Of a DNA stretch of 46,557 nucleotides, positions 33,458 through 40,795 are shown in pieces. The notes beneath the pieces are model-generated. The model had not been told where the DNA came from, did not search any database, and saw only the letters and a program-made list of their open reading frames with translations. The stretch comes from Streptomyces sp. GKU 895 (lineage in GTDB: Bacteria; Actinomycetota; Actinomycetes; Streptomycetales; Streptomycetaceae): assembly GCA_002027195.1 (NCBI GenBank), contig MWJO01000066.1, positions 1 through 46,557 on the forward strand, written 5' to 3'. How positions within the stretch are numbered: position 1 is the stretch's first letter; the number at the start of each line of letters is the position of its first letter. The position numbers and the translations under genes are program-made.

Positions 33458-34240
33458 TCACCCCTCGCCGCGCGCGTACCGGCGCACCCCGAGCGGCATG
33501 AACACCGCCAGCAGCACCGCGCACCAGGCCAGCGACCCGGCCACCGGATGCGCCACCGGCCAGGCGGCACCCGCCGGGACCGGCGCGTTGCCGAACAGGT
33601 CCCGCAGGGCCGTGGTGAGCGCGCTGATCGGATTCCACTCGGCGATCGTGCGCAGCCACCCCGGCAGGTTGCCGGTCGGGATGTAGGCGTTGGACAGCAG
33701 CGGCAGCATGAACGTCGCACTGCCCAGCTGACCGGCCGCCTCCTCGCTCCGCGTCAGCAGCCCGAGGAAGATCCCGGCCCAGGTGCACGCGAAGCGGAAC
33801 AGCAGCAACAGCCCCACGGCCGCCGCCGCCGCGAGCGCCGATCCCTCGATCCGCCACCCCACCGCGAGCCCGACGAGCAGGAACGGCACCGTGCCGACGG
33901 CCGTGACGATCACGTCCGCCACCGCCTGTCCCACCGGTACGGCGGCCCGGCTGACCGGCAGGGTGCGCAGCCGGTCCGTCACGCCCCGGTGGACGTCCTG
34001 CGCGGCCTGGAACATGCCGGTCATGATCCCGTTGGCGGCGGTCGCCACGAGGAGTCCCGGCACCAGGAACGAGCGGTACTCCGCGCCCGGCATCGCCAGC
34101 GCGCTGCCGAAGACGTAGCCGAAGAACAGCAGCATGCTGATCGGCATGGTCTGGGTCAGGATCACCAGCGCCGGGTTGTTCCGGACCCGCAGCAGCTGGC
34201 GGCCGAGCATGGCCGTCCCGTCGAAGGCGAGGGTGCTCAT
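33458..34240 (-). CDS. ABC-2 type exporter permease (DrrB-like)
   Basis: 260-aa membrane protein with six predicted helices and an ABC-2 core (MPISMLLFFGYVFGSAL, FLVPGLLVATAANGIMTGMF, then LRTLPVSRAAVPVGQ). It pairs with the ATPase upstream (4-nt overlap), forming a DrrAB-like half-transporter, a family that exports antibiotics or lipids. The paired operators before the ATPase and the divergent TetR gene suggest inducible efflux. Confidence 0.88.
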   Translation of the reverse strand: MSTLAFDGTAMLGRQLLRVRNNPALVILTQTMPISMLLFFGYVFGSALAMPGAEYRSFLVPGLLVATAANGIMTGMFQAAQDVHRGVTDRLRTLPVSRAAVPVGQAVADVIVTAVGTVPFLLVGLAVGWRIEGSALAAAAAVGLLLLFRFACTWAGIFLGLLTRSEEAAGQLGSATFMLPLLSNAYIPTGNLPGWLRTIAEWNPISALTTALRDLFGNAPVPAGAAWPVAHPVAGSLAWCAVLLAVFMPLGVRRYARGEG

Positions 34241-35181
34241 ACGGCGACCTCCTGTTCGGCCGTCAGACGCAGGAACACGTCGTCGAGCGTGGGCGGTTTC
34301 AGGCCGGCGTCGAGCAACGGCACTCCGGCCGCGTCCAGTTCGCGCACCAGTCGGGGGAGCGTGAGTGTGGTGTCCCGGGTGACCGCGCCGACGGCCATCC
34401 GCTCGTGGTCGAACGTCGGCCGTCCGCCGGTGAGCCGGTCGAGCACGCCCGCCGCCTCGACGAGCGCCTCCGGGCCGGCGACGACGACCTCGACGTAGGT
34501 GCCGACGACCGCCTTGAGCTGGGCCGGTGATCCGGTGTGCGCGACCCGGCCCCGGTCCACCAGGGCGATGTCGTCGGCGAGCTGGTCCGCCTCCTCCAGG
34601 TACTGCGTGGTCAGCAGAACTGTCGTGCCGTCCGCCTTGAGCTCGCGCACCGCGTCCCAGATGGCGCCGCGGCTCGCGGGGTCGAGGCCGGTCGTCGGCT
34701 CGTCCAGGAAGAGGATCTCCGGGCGGCGCACCAGGCTCGCCGCGAGGTCCAGGCGGCGGCGCATCCCGCCCGAGTACGTGGCGGCGGGCCGGTCGGCGGC
34801 CTCGGCAAGGCCGAAGCGCTCCAGCAGCTCACCGGCCCGCTCGTTCGGCGCCCGCATCCGGTGCAGCCGGGCGAACAGCCGCAGGTTCTGCCGGCCGGTG
34901 AGGTCCCCGTCGACCGACGCGTACTGCCCGGTCACCCCTATGGCGCGGCGTACGGCCGCGGCCTCGCGGACCAGGTCGTGCCCCGCGACCCTGGCCGACC
35001 CGGCGTCCGGACGCAGCAGCGTCGTCAGCAGCCGTACGGCCGTCGTCTTGCCGGCCCCGTTCGGCCCGAGCACCCCGCAGACCGTGCCCCGCGGTACGGC
35101 CAGGTCCAGCCCGCGCAGGGCACGCACCTCGCCGAACCGCTTCTCCAGACCCTCACTAAGTACAGCGTACGTAGTAGTCAT
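34237..35181 (-). CDS. ABC exporter ATP-binding protein (DrrA-like)
   Basis: 314-aa ATPase. Walker A is GPNGAGKT (39-46), Q-loop Gln in VTGQYASVDGDLTG, signature YSGGM (136-140) and Walker B ILFLDEP (156-162), with a switch region VLLTTQYLEEADQL. The C-terminal DUF4162-like domain ends in the family motif PPTLDDVFLRLT. ATG 35181 (MTTTYAVL) is used; an in-frame ATG at 35199 is also possible. It is divergent from the TetR gene. Confidence 0.92.
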   Translation of the reverse strand: MTTTYAVLSEGLEKRFGEVRALRGLDLAVPRGTVCGVLGPNGAGKTTAVRLLTTLLRPDAGSARVAGHDLVREAAAVRRAIGVTGQYASVDGDLTGRQNLRLFARLHRMRAPNERAGELLERFGLAEAADRPAATYSGGMRRRLDLAASLVRRPEILFLDEPTTGLDPASRGAIWDAVRELKADGTTVLLTTQYLEEADQLADDIALVDRGRVAHTGSPAQLKAVVGTYVEVVVAGPEALVEAAGVLDRLTGGRPTFDHERMAVGAVTRDTTLTLPRLVRELDAAGVPLLDAGLKPPTLDDVFLRLTAEQEVAV

Positions 35182-35216
35182 GGGCCGACCATAGCGCACT
35201 ACGTACGCTGTACGTA
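35157..35216. promoter_or_regulatory. Paired operators for the divergent TetR regulator
   Basis: TACAGCGTACGTAGT (35161-35175) and ACTACGTACGCTGTA (35199-35213) are exact 15-bp reverse complements, 23 nt apart. The right copy also forms a perfect TACGTAC-GCT-GTACGTA palindrome (35200-35216). The left copy forms the same with one mismatch (35157-35173). Their centres are 43 bp apart. The left copy overlaps the start of the ATPase gene, so binding would block both promoters. Confidence 0.7.
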
Positions 35217-35244
35217 ACTAGGATGGTGGCCGAGGTGATGATCG

Positions 35245-35961
35245 ATGGCGGGCCGAGCGGCCGTACCCGAAGTGATCTGGGCGCGCCCCGAGCGCGCCGG
35301 CCGTGGGCCGAAGCCGGCGTACACCCGCGCCGACATCGCGGCGGCGGCGGTGCGGATCGCCGACGCGGAGGGCCTGGACGGGGTGTCGATGCGACGCGTC
35401 GCGGCCGAGCTGGGCTGCGGGACGATGTCGCTCTACAACTACGTCCCCCGTAAGGAGGATCTGTACGAGCTGATGATCGACGCGATCGGCGCCGAGCACG
35501 AGATCCGGGCGCCCTCGGGTGACTGGCGGGCCGACATGCTCCGCAACGCGATGGAGACGCGCGGGATCATGCACCGGCACACCTGGGTGCCGCGGCTGAT
35601 GTCAGGGTTCTACGGCTTCAGCCCCAACAGCCTGCGCTACCTGGAGCACTGCCTGGAGTGCCTGGAGCCGCTCGACCTGCCGTACGCCGCCAAGACCGAG
35701 CTGGTCGCGCTGCTCAACGGGGTCGTGACGACGTACACGGCGAACGAGATCGCCACCGCCGAGCGCACCCGCTCGCTGCCGTGGTCCGAGGAGGAGGAGA
35801 ACGCGGCGCGGATCGCCTACCTCGGGAGTCAGGTGGCGACCGGGGCGTATCCGAGGCTGGCGGCGGCGTTCATGGAGCAGAGCGGGCCGATCGACTTGGA
35901 GGGGGTGTTTCGGCGGGCGTTGGAGCGGGTGTTGGACGCCTTTGACCCGGAGCGGGGGTGA
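35245..35961 (+). CDS. TetR/AcrR-family regulator (TetR_C_1)
   Basis: 238-aa TetR repressor. The HTH runs about 29-72 (TRADIAAAAVRIADAEGLDG, VSMRRVAAELGCGTMSLYNYV). The C-terminal TetR_C_1 domain begins near DWRADMLRNAMETRGI, as in tetracycline- or macrocycle-responsive members. It is divergent from the ABC exporter with paired palindromes between, so it is the likely local repressor of the efflux pair and of itself. The inducer is unknown. Confidence 0.88.
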   Translation: MAGRAAVPEVIWARPERAGRGPKPAYTRADIAAAAVRIADAEGLDGVSMRRVAAELGCGTMSLYNYVPRKEDLYELMIDAIGAEHEIRAPSGDWRADMLRNAMETRGIMHRHTWVPRLMSGFYGFSPNSLRYLEHCLECLEPLDLPYAAKTELVALLNGVVTTYTANEIATAERTRSLPWSEEEENAARIAYLGSQVATGAYPRLAAAFMEQSGPIDLEGVFRRALERVLDAFDPERG

Positions 35962-35970
35962 GTGGCCGGT

Positions 35971-36022
35971 TGGCTGCGGGTCCGCTGTGGCTGGTCGCGC
36001 AGTTCCCCGCGCCCCTAAGGGC
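35971..36022. repeat. Dispersed Streptomyces intergenic repeat, copy 2
   Basis: Contains GCTGTGGCTGGTCGCGC and AGTTCCCCGCGCCCCTAAGG, the reverse complement of blocks in copy 1 at 29613-29690. It sits between the convergent TetR and type ISP-like genes, where it may also act as terminator. Confidence 0.55.
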
Positions 36023-36023
36023 G

Positions 36024-37178
36024 TCAGATCAAGCCTAGTTGACCCTCTGGGCCTTCCTCTTGGTGGTCGAGAACCGATGCCGGCCGCCTTGCCCAGTCCG
36101 GCACCGGCAGCACGCCCGCCCTGCGCAGATCCGCCGTCTTGATCGCGGACGTCAACTCCTCCTGGGGCGGCTTCACTTCCGCCAGCAGTGCGAGGACCGT
36201 GATCAGCTCCAGCAGTTCCGACGTCCACGTCTGGGTCCAGGTCGCCGGGCGGATCGCCGCCAGTGTGCCCGGCTCGGGCTCCGCCGTCCGGGCCGTGAAC
36301 CACTCCTCCAGGACCCGGACCCCACCCACCTCGTAGTCCCACGCCTCCGGCGGTACCGGCGAGATGCGGCCCTCGTCCAGGTGGAGGGTCTCCTCGTCGC
36401 GGTCGTAGTGCAGGGTGAGGGGGCGGGACGGCAGGGGAGCGCGGACGTAGGGGCGGCGGCCGCCCGGCAGCCTGGGGCGCTCGCCGTCGCGGCGCATCAG
36501 CCACAGCAGGCGGTGGCCCGACTCCACGCCCAGCGCCCAGACTTCGGGGTCGTCGGTGAGCGGGACGGCCAGGTCGGCGCGGACCGCCGTCATGATCCAG
36601 GCGAGGACGTCCAGGGCGGACGGGGCCCGGCCGAGACGCTCACCCAGGTACGCCGACAGTCCCGGCGCCAGATTCGGTTCGGTGCCTCCGGGACGGCGGT
36701 AGAGCGGGCGGACGCGGCCGGGCCGCAGCAGCGGGAACAGTGACGTGGCGACCAGCAGCGGGCCCGGACCGCCGCCCGCCGTCTCCGCCACGAACACCTG
36801 GTCGTCGTCCGCCACCCGCCACAACTCCGGGCGGGCGGTGTCGATCAGACGGTGGTCGGGGATCAACCACTGTTCGTCGAAGGGGGCGTACAGGACACGG
36901 ACGGGCTCGGGGCAGGGGCCGGCCGCCCGGATCAGCTTCTCGGTGCCACCGGTCCGCCCCGGCAACTGCCCCACCGCCGAGCGCAGGGTGCGCGAGCGCG
37001 TCGGCTCGAACAGGGCCTCGCGGTCCGGTCCCTCGGCCTTCAGCAGCGCGTCCCAGCGGGCTTTCAGGGATGCGGAGTCAGGGCCCGCCGGCCACCCCCG
37101 GCCGAGCCGCGGCGGTGCGACGGACCACGGCATGAGGTCCGCCAGCAGCGGAGCGTCGTCGTGCGTCACGCTGGGCAT
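36024..37178 (-). CDS. Orphan type ISP restriction-modification specificity-like protein
   Basis: 384-aa soluble protein that resembles the C-terminal specificity domain of type ISP enzymes (LLADLMPWSVAPPRLGRGWP, VRVLYAPFDEQWLIPDHRLI, ...WDYEVGGVRVLEEWF). Type ISP enzymes such as LlaBIII are single chains with nuclease, helicase, methyltransferase and specificity parts. None of the catalytic parts is present here or nearby. Many Streptomyces carry such a standalone protein. ATG 37178 is used although the frame is open further upstream through the GntR gene. Function unknown; DNA binding is a family-based guess. Confidence 0.65.
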   Translation of the reverse strand: MPSVTHDDAPLLADLMPWSVAPPRLGRGWPAGPDSASLKARWDALLKAEGPDREALFEPTRSRTLRSAVGQLPGRTGGTEKLIRAAGPCPEPVRVLYAPFDEQWLIPDHRLIDTARPELWRVADDDQVFVAETAGGGPGPLLVATSLFPLLRPGRVRPLYRRPGGTEPNLAPGLSAYLGERLGRAPSALDVLAWIMTAVRADLAVPLTDDPEVWALGVESGHRLLWLMRRDGERPRLPGGRRPYVRAPLPSRPLTLHYDRDEETLHLDEGRISPVPPEAWDYEVGGVRVLEEWFTARTAEPEPGTLAAIRPATWTQTWTSELLELITVLALLAEVKPPQEELTSAIKTADLRRAGVLPVPDWARRPASVLDHQEEGPEGQLGLI

Positions 37179-37204
37179 CGTACGACTTCGGTACGACACG
37201 GGCG

Positions 37205-37954
37205 TCAGGTCGCCTCCAAGGTCACCGTGAAGGAGAAGCGGTCGCCGCGGTAGTGGATGACCGCCGCGTCGAGCACCTGCCCCTCCGGGTCGTAGGTGAC
37301 ACCCGTGTAGTGCAGGATCGGGCTGAGCAGCGGGACTTGGAGCAGGCGGGCCGTCTCCGGGTCCGCCAGGCGGGCCTCCACCGTGTCCGTGATGCGGCTG
37401 ATCTCCGCGCCGACGACATCGCGCAGCACCTTGGTCATGGGCCAGCGGACGAGGTCCTCGGGGTCGATGCGGGCGGCGAGTTCGGGGCGGACCCAGTTGC
37501 GGGCGTGGTTCGTCGGCTCGCCGGTCTTCTCGTCCGAGCGCAGCCGGTGGTACGTCCCCACCTCGTCCAGCTCGGGGAAGTGCTCGGCGAGTTCGCCCGG
37601 CACCGGCCCCCTGCCGTGCGCGAGCAGCTGCGTGGTCATGCCGGACTGCTGGGCCACGATCGCGTCCACCGAGCCGAGCAGCCGCACCGGCGCGGTCCGC
37701 AGCGCCTTCGGCTCGATGAACGTGCCGCGCCGGCGGTGGCGGGTGATCAGCCCCTCGTCCTCCAGCTCCTTCAGCGCCTGCCGCATCGTCAGCACGCTCA
37801 CCCCGTAGTGCCCGGCCAGCTGCTCCTCGGTGGGCAGCCGCAGCGGGTCCTGGGGCGAACGGCCCAGTATCGAGGCGCGCAGCGACTGCGAGACCTGATA
37901 CCAGAGCGGCAGCTTGCGGTTCAGGACGATCGAGTCCGGGGCGAAGGAGGTCAC
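37205..37954 (-). CDS. GntR/HutC-family regulator with UTRA domain
   Basis: 249-aa regulator starting at GTG 37954. The winged helix is about 17-80 (PLWYQVSQSLRASIL, LPTEEQLAGHYGVSVLTMRQ, ELEDEGLITRHRRRGTF). The effector-binding UTRA domain follows (GTYHRLRSDEKTGEPTNHAR and ILHYTGVTYDPEGQVLD). HutC-type proteins sense small metabolites, often histidine- or sugar-related. It lies 27 nt downstream of hmgA on the same strand, so it may be co-transcribed and may sense an aromatic-catabolism metabolite, but that is inference. Confidence 0.87.
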   Translation of the reverse strand: MTSFAPDSIVLNRKLPLWYQVSQSLRASILGRSPQDPLRLPTEEQLAGHYGVSVLTMRQALKELEDEGLITRHRRRGTFIEPKALRTAPVRLLGSVDAIVAQQSGMTTQLLAHGRGPVPGELAEHFPELDEVGTYHRLRSDEKTGEPTNHARNWVRPELAARIDPEDLVRWPMTKVLRDVVGAEISRITDTVEARLADPETARLLQVPLLSPILHYTGVTYDPEGQVLDAAVIHYRGDRFSFTVTLEAT

Positions 37955-37981
37955 AGGGCCATCCGTACCGGTCGGGGATCT

Positions 37982-39297
37982 TCAGTGCAAGGGGCGGAAG
38001 TGGCGCTCCATGCCCTGCCACACGTCGTCGTAGTGCCGTTGCAGATGGTCCGCCTGGGCCGCGTGCGCGGTGAGCGTCACCGGCCACCGCGTCTCGAACA
38101 TGAACGCCAGCCCGTCGTCCACCTTCTGCGGCTTCAGCTCGGCCGCGCTCGCCTTGTCGAACGTCTCCCGGTCCGGACCGTGCGCCGACATCATGTTGTG
38201 CAGCGAGCCGCCGCCCGGCACGAACCCCTCCGCTTTCGCGTCGTACGCGCCCTCGATCAGGCCCATGTACTCGCTCATCACGTTCCGGTGGAAGTACGGC
38301 GGCCGGAAGGTGTCCTCGCCCACCAGCCAGCGCGGCGCGAAGACGACGAAGTCGACCCCGGCCAGCCCGGGGGTGTCGCTCGGCGACGTCAGCACCGTGA
38401 AGATCGACGGGTCCGGATGGTCGTACGAGATCGACCCGATGACGTTGAAGCGGCGCAGGTCGTAGACGTACGGCACGAGGTTGCCGTGCCAGGCGACCAC
38501 GTCCAGCGGGGAGTGGTCGTAGGTGGCCGTCCAGAGGTTGCCGCAGAACTTGTTCACCACCTCCACCGGGCCCTCGACGTCCTCGTACGCGGCGACCGGC
38601 GCCTTGAAGTCGCGGGCGTTCGCCAGGCCGTTGGCGCCGATCGGGCCGAGGTCGGGGAGGCGGAAGGGGGCGCCGTAGTTCTCGCAGACGTAACCGCGGG
38701 CCGACGCGTCGAGGAGCTCCACCCGGAAGCGGACGCGCGCGGGATCAGGGCGACATGGCCGGGCTCGGCGTGCAGCAGCCCGAACTCGGTGCGCAGCAGG
38801 AGGCCGCCGCGCTCCGGGACGATCAGCAGCTCGCCGTCGGCGTCGCTGAAGACCCGGTCCATGGAGTCGGTGGCGTGGTAGAGGTGCACGGCCATGCCGG
38901 TGCGCTGGGCGGCGTCGCCGTTGCCGCCGAGGGTCCACAGGCCGGCCAGGAAGTCGGTGCCGTCCGCGGGCTCCGGGAGGGGGTTCCAGCGCAGCCGGTT
39001 CGGGTCGGGGACGGACTCGGTGAAGGGGGCGGTGCGGATCCAGCCGTTGTGGGTGTGGGTGAACGCCGGGTGGGCGGCCGAGGGGCGGATGCGGTACAGC
39101 CAGGAGCGGCGGTTGTGCGCGCGGGGCTCGGTGAACGCGGTGCCGCTCAGCTGCTCCGCGTACAGGCCGAGGGGGGCGCGCTGCGGTGAGTTGCGGCCCT
39201 CCGGCAGGGCCCCCGGGACCGCCTCCGAGCTGTGCTCGTTGCCGAACCCAAAGAGGTAGGTGAGTCCCTCCGCGGTCTTCCGCGCGTCCCCGTTCAT
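37982..39297 (-). CDS. hmgA: Homogentisate 1,2-dioxygenase, apparent frameshift
   Basis: Opens the ring of homogentisate to maleylacetoacetate in tyrosine/phenylalanine catabolism (Fe(II) enzyme). The sequence starts with YLFGFGNEHSSEAVPGALP, the family N-terminus. The Fe ligands are in FHRNVMSEYMG (His and Glu) and LHNMMSAHGPD (His). One G is missing near 38733-38741: the frame leaves at ALIPR and resumes at RFRVELLDASARGY. With one base restored the protein is 438 aa, the normal length. ATG 39297 has AAGGGAG upstream. Loss of function would cause pyomelanin accumulation, but the indel looks like a sequencing error. Confidence 0.9.
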
Positions 39298-39470
39298 GAT
39301 CGCTCCCTTGCGGTCCGATTCCTATGCTCCACCGTAGGATTGCGATTTCGCCTCCGCAAGAGGTAGTCCCGCAGTCCTGCCCTCCTCGGTCCTGCCCTCC
39401 TCATCAGGGAGGAGGAGAACCCACCTCCAGGGGGATCCGACTTCCGGACGGTTGTTCTACTCTCGCGGTC
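39298..39470. promoter_or_regulatory. Divergent promoter region of hmgA and the lipoprotein gene
   Basis: 173 nt. Near hmgA an imperfect dyad GATTCCTATG/CGTAGGATTG flanks CTCCAC at about 39319-39344. A 14-bp direct repeat GTCCTGCCCTCCTC occurs at 39374-39387 and 39389-39402, followed by a purine-rich mirror stretch. GTTCTACTCT just before the lipoprotein ATG could be the -10 of a leaderless transcript. Confidence 0.4.
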
Positions 39471-40076
39471 ATGACGTGGACGCGGGCCCTCCCGGCCGCG
39501 CTCGCGGTCTGTGTCCTGGTACTGGCCGGAACCGCGAGCTGCAACTCCGGCGATGCGGGGCAGAAGGAGACAGCGGTCTCACCCTCACCGGTGGGCAAGG
39601 TCCTCAAGGACACCGACGAGGAGGGGCGGCACTACCGCGAGGTGGACGGCAAGGACGCCCCCCAGGTCGGCATCGAGGTCAAGCCCGACACCGACGCCGG
39701 CTGGGACGTACGCCTGACCCTCACCCGCTTCCGGTTCTCCCCGGCGGGCGCCCGGCCGGCGCCGGTGGAGGGGCGCGGGCTCGTCCACCTGTACGTCGAC
39801 GGCGACCTCGTCACCCGGCTGCGCACCCCCGAGTACCGCATCCCCGGCGACCTCGTCCCGCGCGGCACCCACACCGTCACCGCTCGGCTCTACGCCGACG
39901 ACGGCACCGTGTGGGCGGTCGACGGCGACCCGGTGGAGAGCACGGCGGACATCACGGTCTCGGGCGCGGAGGGCGCGCCGGACGCGTCGGTCTCTCCGGA
40001 CGCACTGAGTGCACCGGGCACGTATGTGCGTACTGGGGGGCGAGGTTCACCGGACCGCGCCGGAAAGGCATCATGA
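39471..40076 (+). CDS. Secreted lipoprotein of unknown function
   Basis: 201-aa lipoprotein starting at ATG 39471. The lipobox is LAGTASC, with the lipidated Cys at about residue 24. The mature part is predominantly beta (LTLTRFRFSP, LVHLYVDGDLVTRL, YRIPGDLVPRGTHTVTARLY), suggesting an Ig/cupredoxin-like fold. Its stop overlaps the following TetR ATG by 4 nt, so the two are expressed together. No enzymatic motif. Confidence 0.8.
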   Translation: MTWTRALPAALAVCVLVLAGTASCNSGDAGQKETAVSPSPVGKVLKDTDEEGRHYREVDGKDAPQVGIEVKPDTDAGWDVRLTLTRFRFSPAGARPAPVEGRGLVHLYVDGDLVTRLRTPEYRIPGDLVPRGTHTVTARLYADDGTVWAVDGDPVESTADITVSGAEGAPDASVSPDALSAPGTYVRTGGRGSPDRAGKAS

Positions 40077-40701
40077 AGCCCGTGCCCCACGCGACACCCG
40101 CGACCCCCGAGACATCGCTGCGCCGAGCGCCCGTGCAGCGGCGCAGCGCCGAACGGCTGACCAGGATCCTCGACGCCTGCGCCGACCTCCTCGACGAGGT
40201 CGGCTACGACGACCTGAGCACCCGCGCCGTCGCCCAGCGGGCCGGCGTGCCCATCGGCTCCGTGTACCGCTTCTTCGGCAACAAGCGGCAGATGGCCGAC
40301 GCCCTCGCCCAGCGCAACCTCGAACGCTTCACCGAACAGGTCGGCGAACGCCTCAAGGGCGCCGACGGGGGCTGGCGGGACGCCCTGGACGCGGTCCTCG
40401 ACGAGTACCTCGCCATGAAGCGCACCGCGCCCGGCTTCTCCCTCGTCGACTTCGGCAACCAGATCCCCGTCGCGCCCGCGCCGAACCCAACCACCGCGTC
40501 GCCGACCGCCTCACCGAACTCCTCTCCGGCTACCTCCACCGCGAGCCCGACGAGGATCTGCGCCGCACTTTCCTGATCGCCGTGGAGACGGCGGACGCCC
40601 TGGTGCATCTGGCGTTCCGGATGGCGGCGGACGGGGACGACCGGATCATCGCGGAGGCCCGGGAGATGATCCGCGCCTACCTCGCGCGCGTGCTGGACTG
40701 A
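40073..40701 (+). CDS. TetR-family regulator, apparent frameshift
   Basis: Joined length is 209 aa. ATG 40073 overlaps the lipoprotein stop and is preceded by GGAAAGG. The HTH is LTRILDACADLLDEVGYDDL, STRAVAQRAGVPIGSVYRFF, GNKRQMADALAQRN. One base is missing near 40470-40473: ...VDFGNQIPV is followed in the next frame by RAEPNHRVADRLTELL and a normal TetR C-terminus. Target unknown; the lipoprotein and the molybdopterin enzyme are neighbours. Confidence 0.82.
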
Positions 40702-40795
40702 CCACGGTCCGCACGGCCCCCGTGCGGGGGCTCCCCTCCATGCCTACTGGTCGGTATGCTCGGCCGGGACAGGCACCGCTGCCCCGGGAGGACCC

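Noticed and set aside
37179..38087. A 300-residue upstream extension of the type ISP-like protein
   Set aside because: It is the GntR gene and part of hmgA read out of frame; ATG 37178 starts the conserved sequence.
37982..39297. hmgA as a true pseudogene
   Set aside because: One base restores a full-length 438-aa protein with all metal ligands, and several unrelated genes nearby show the same type of single-base error.
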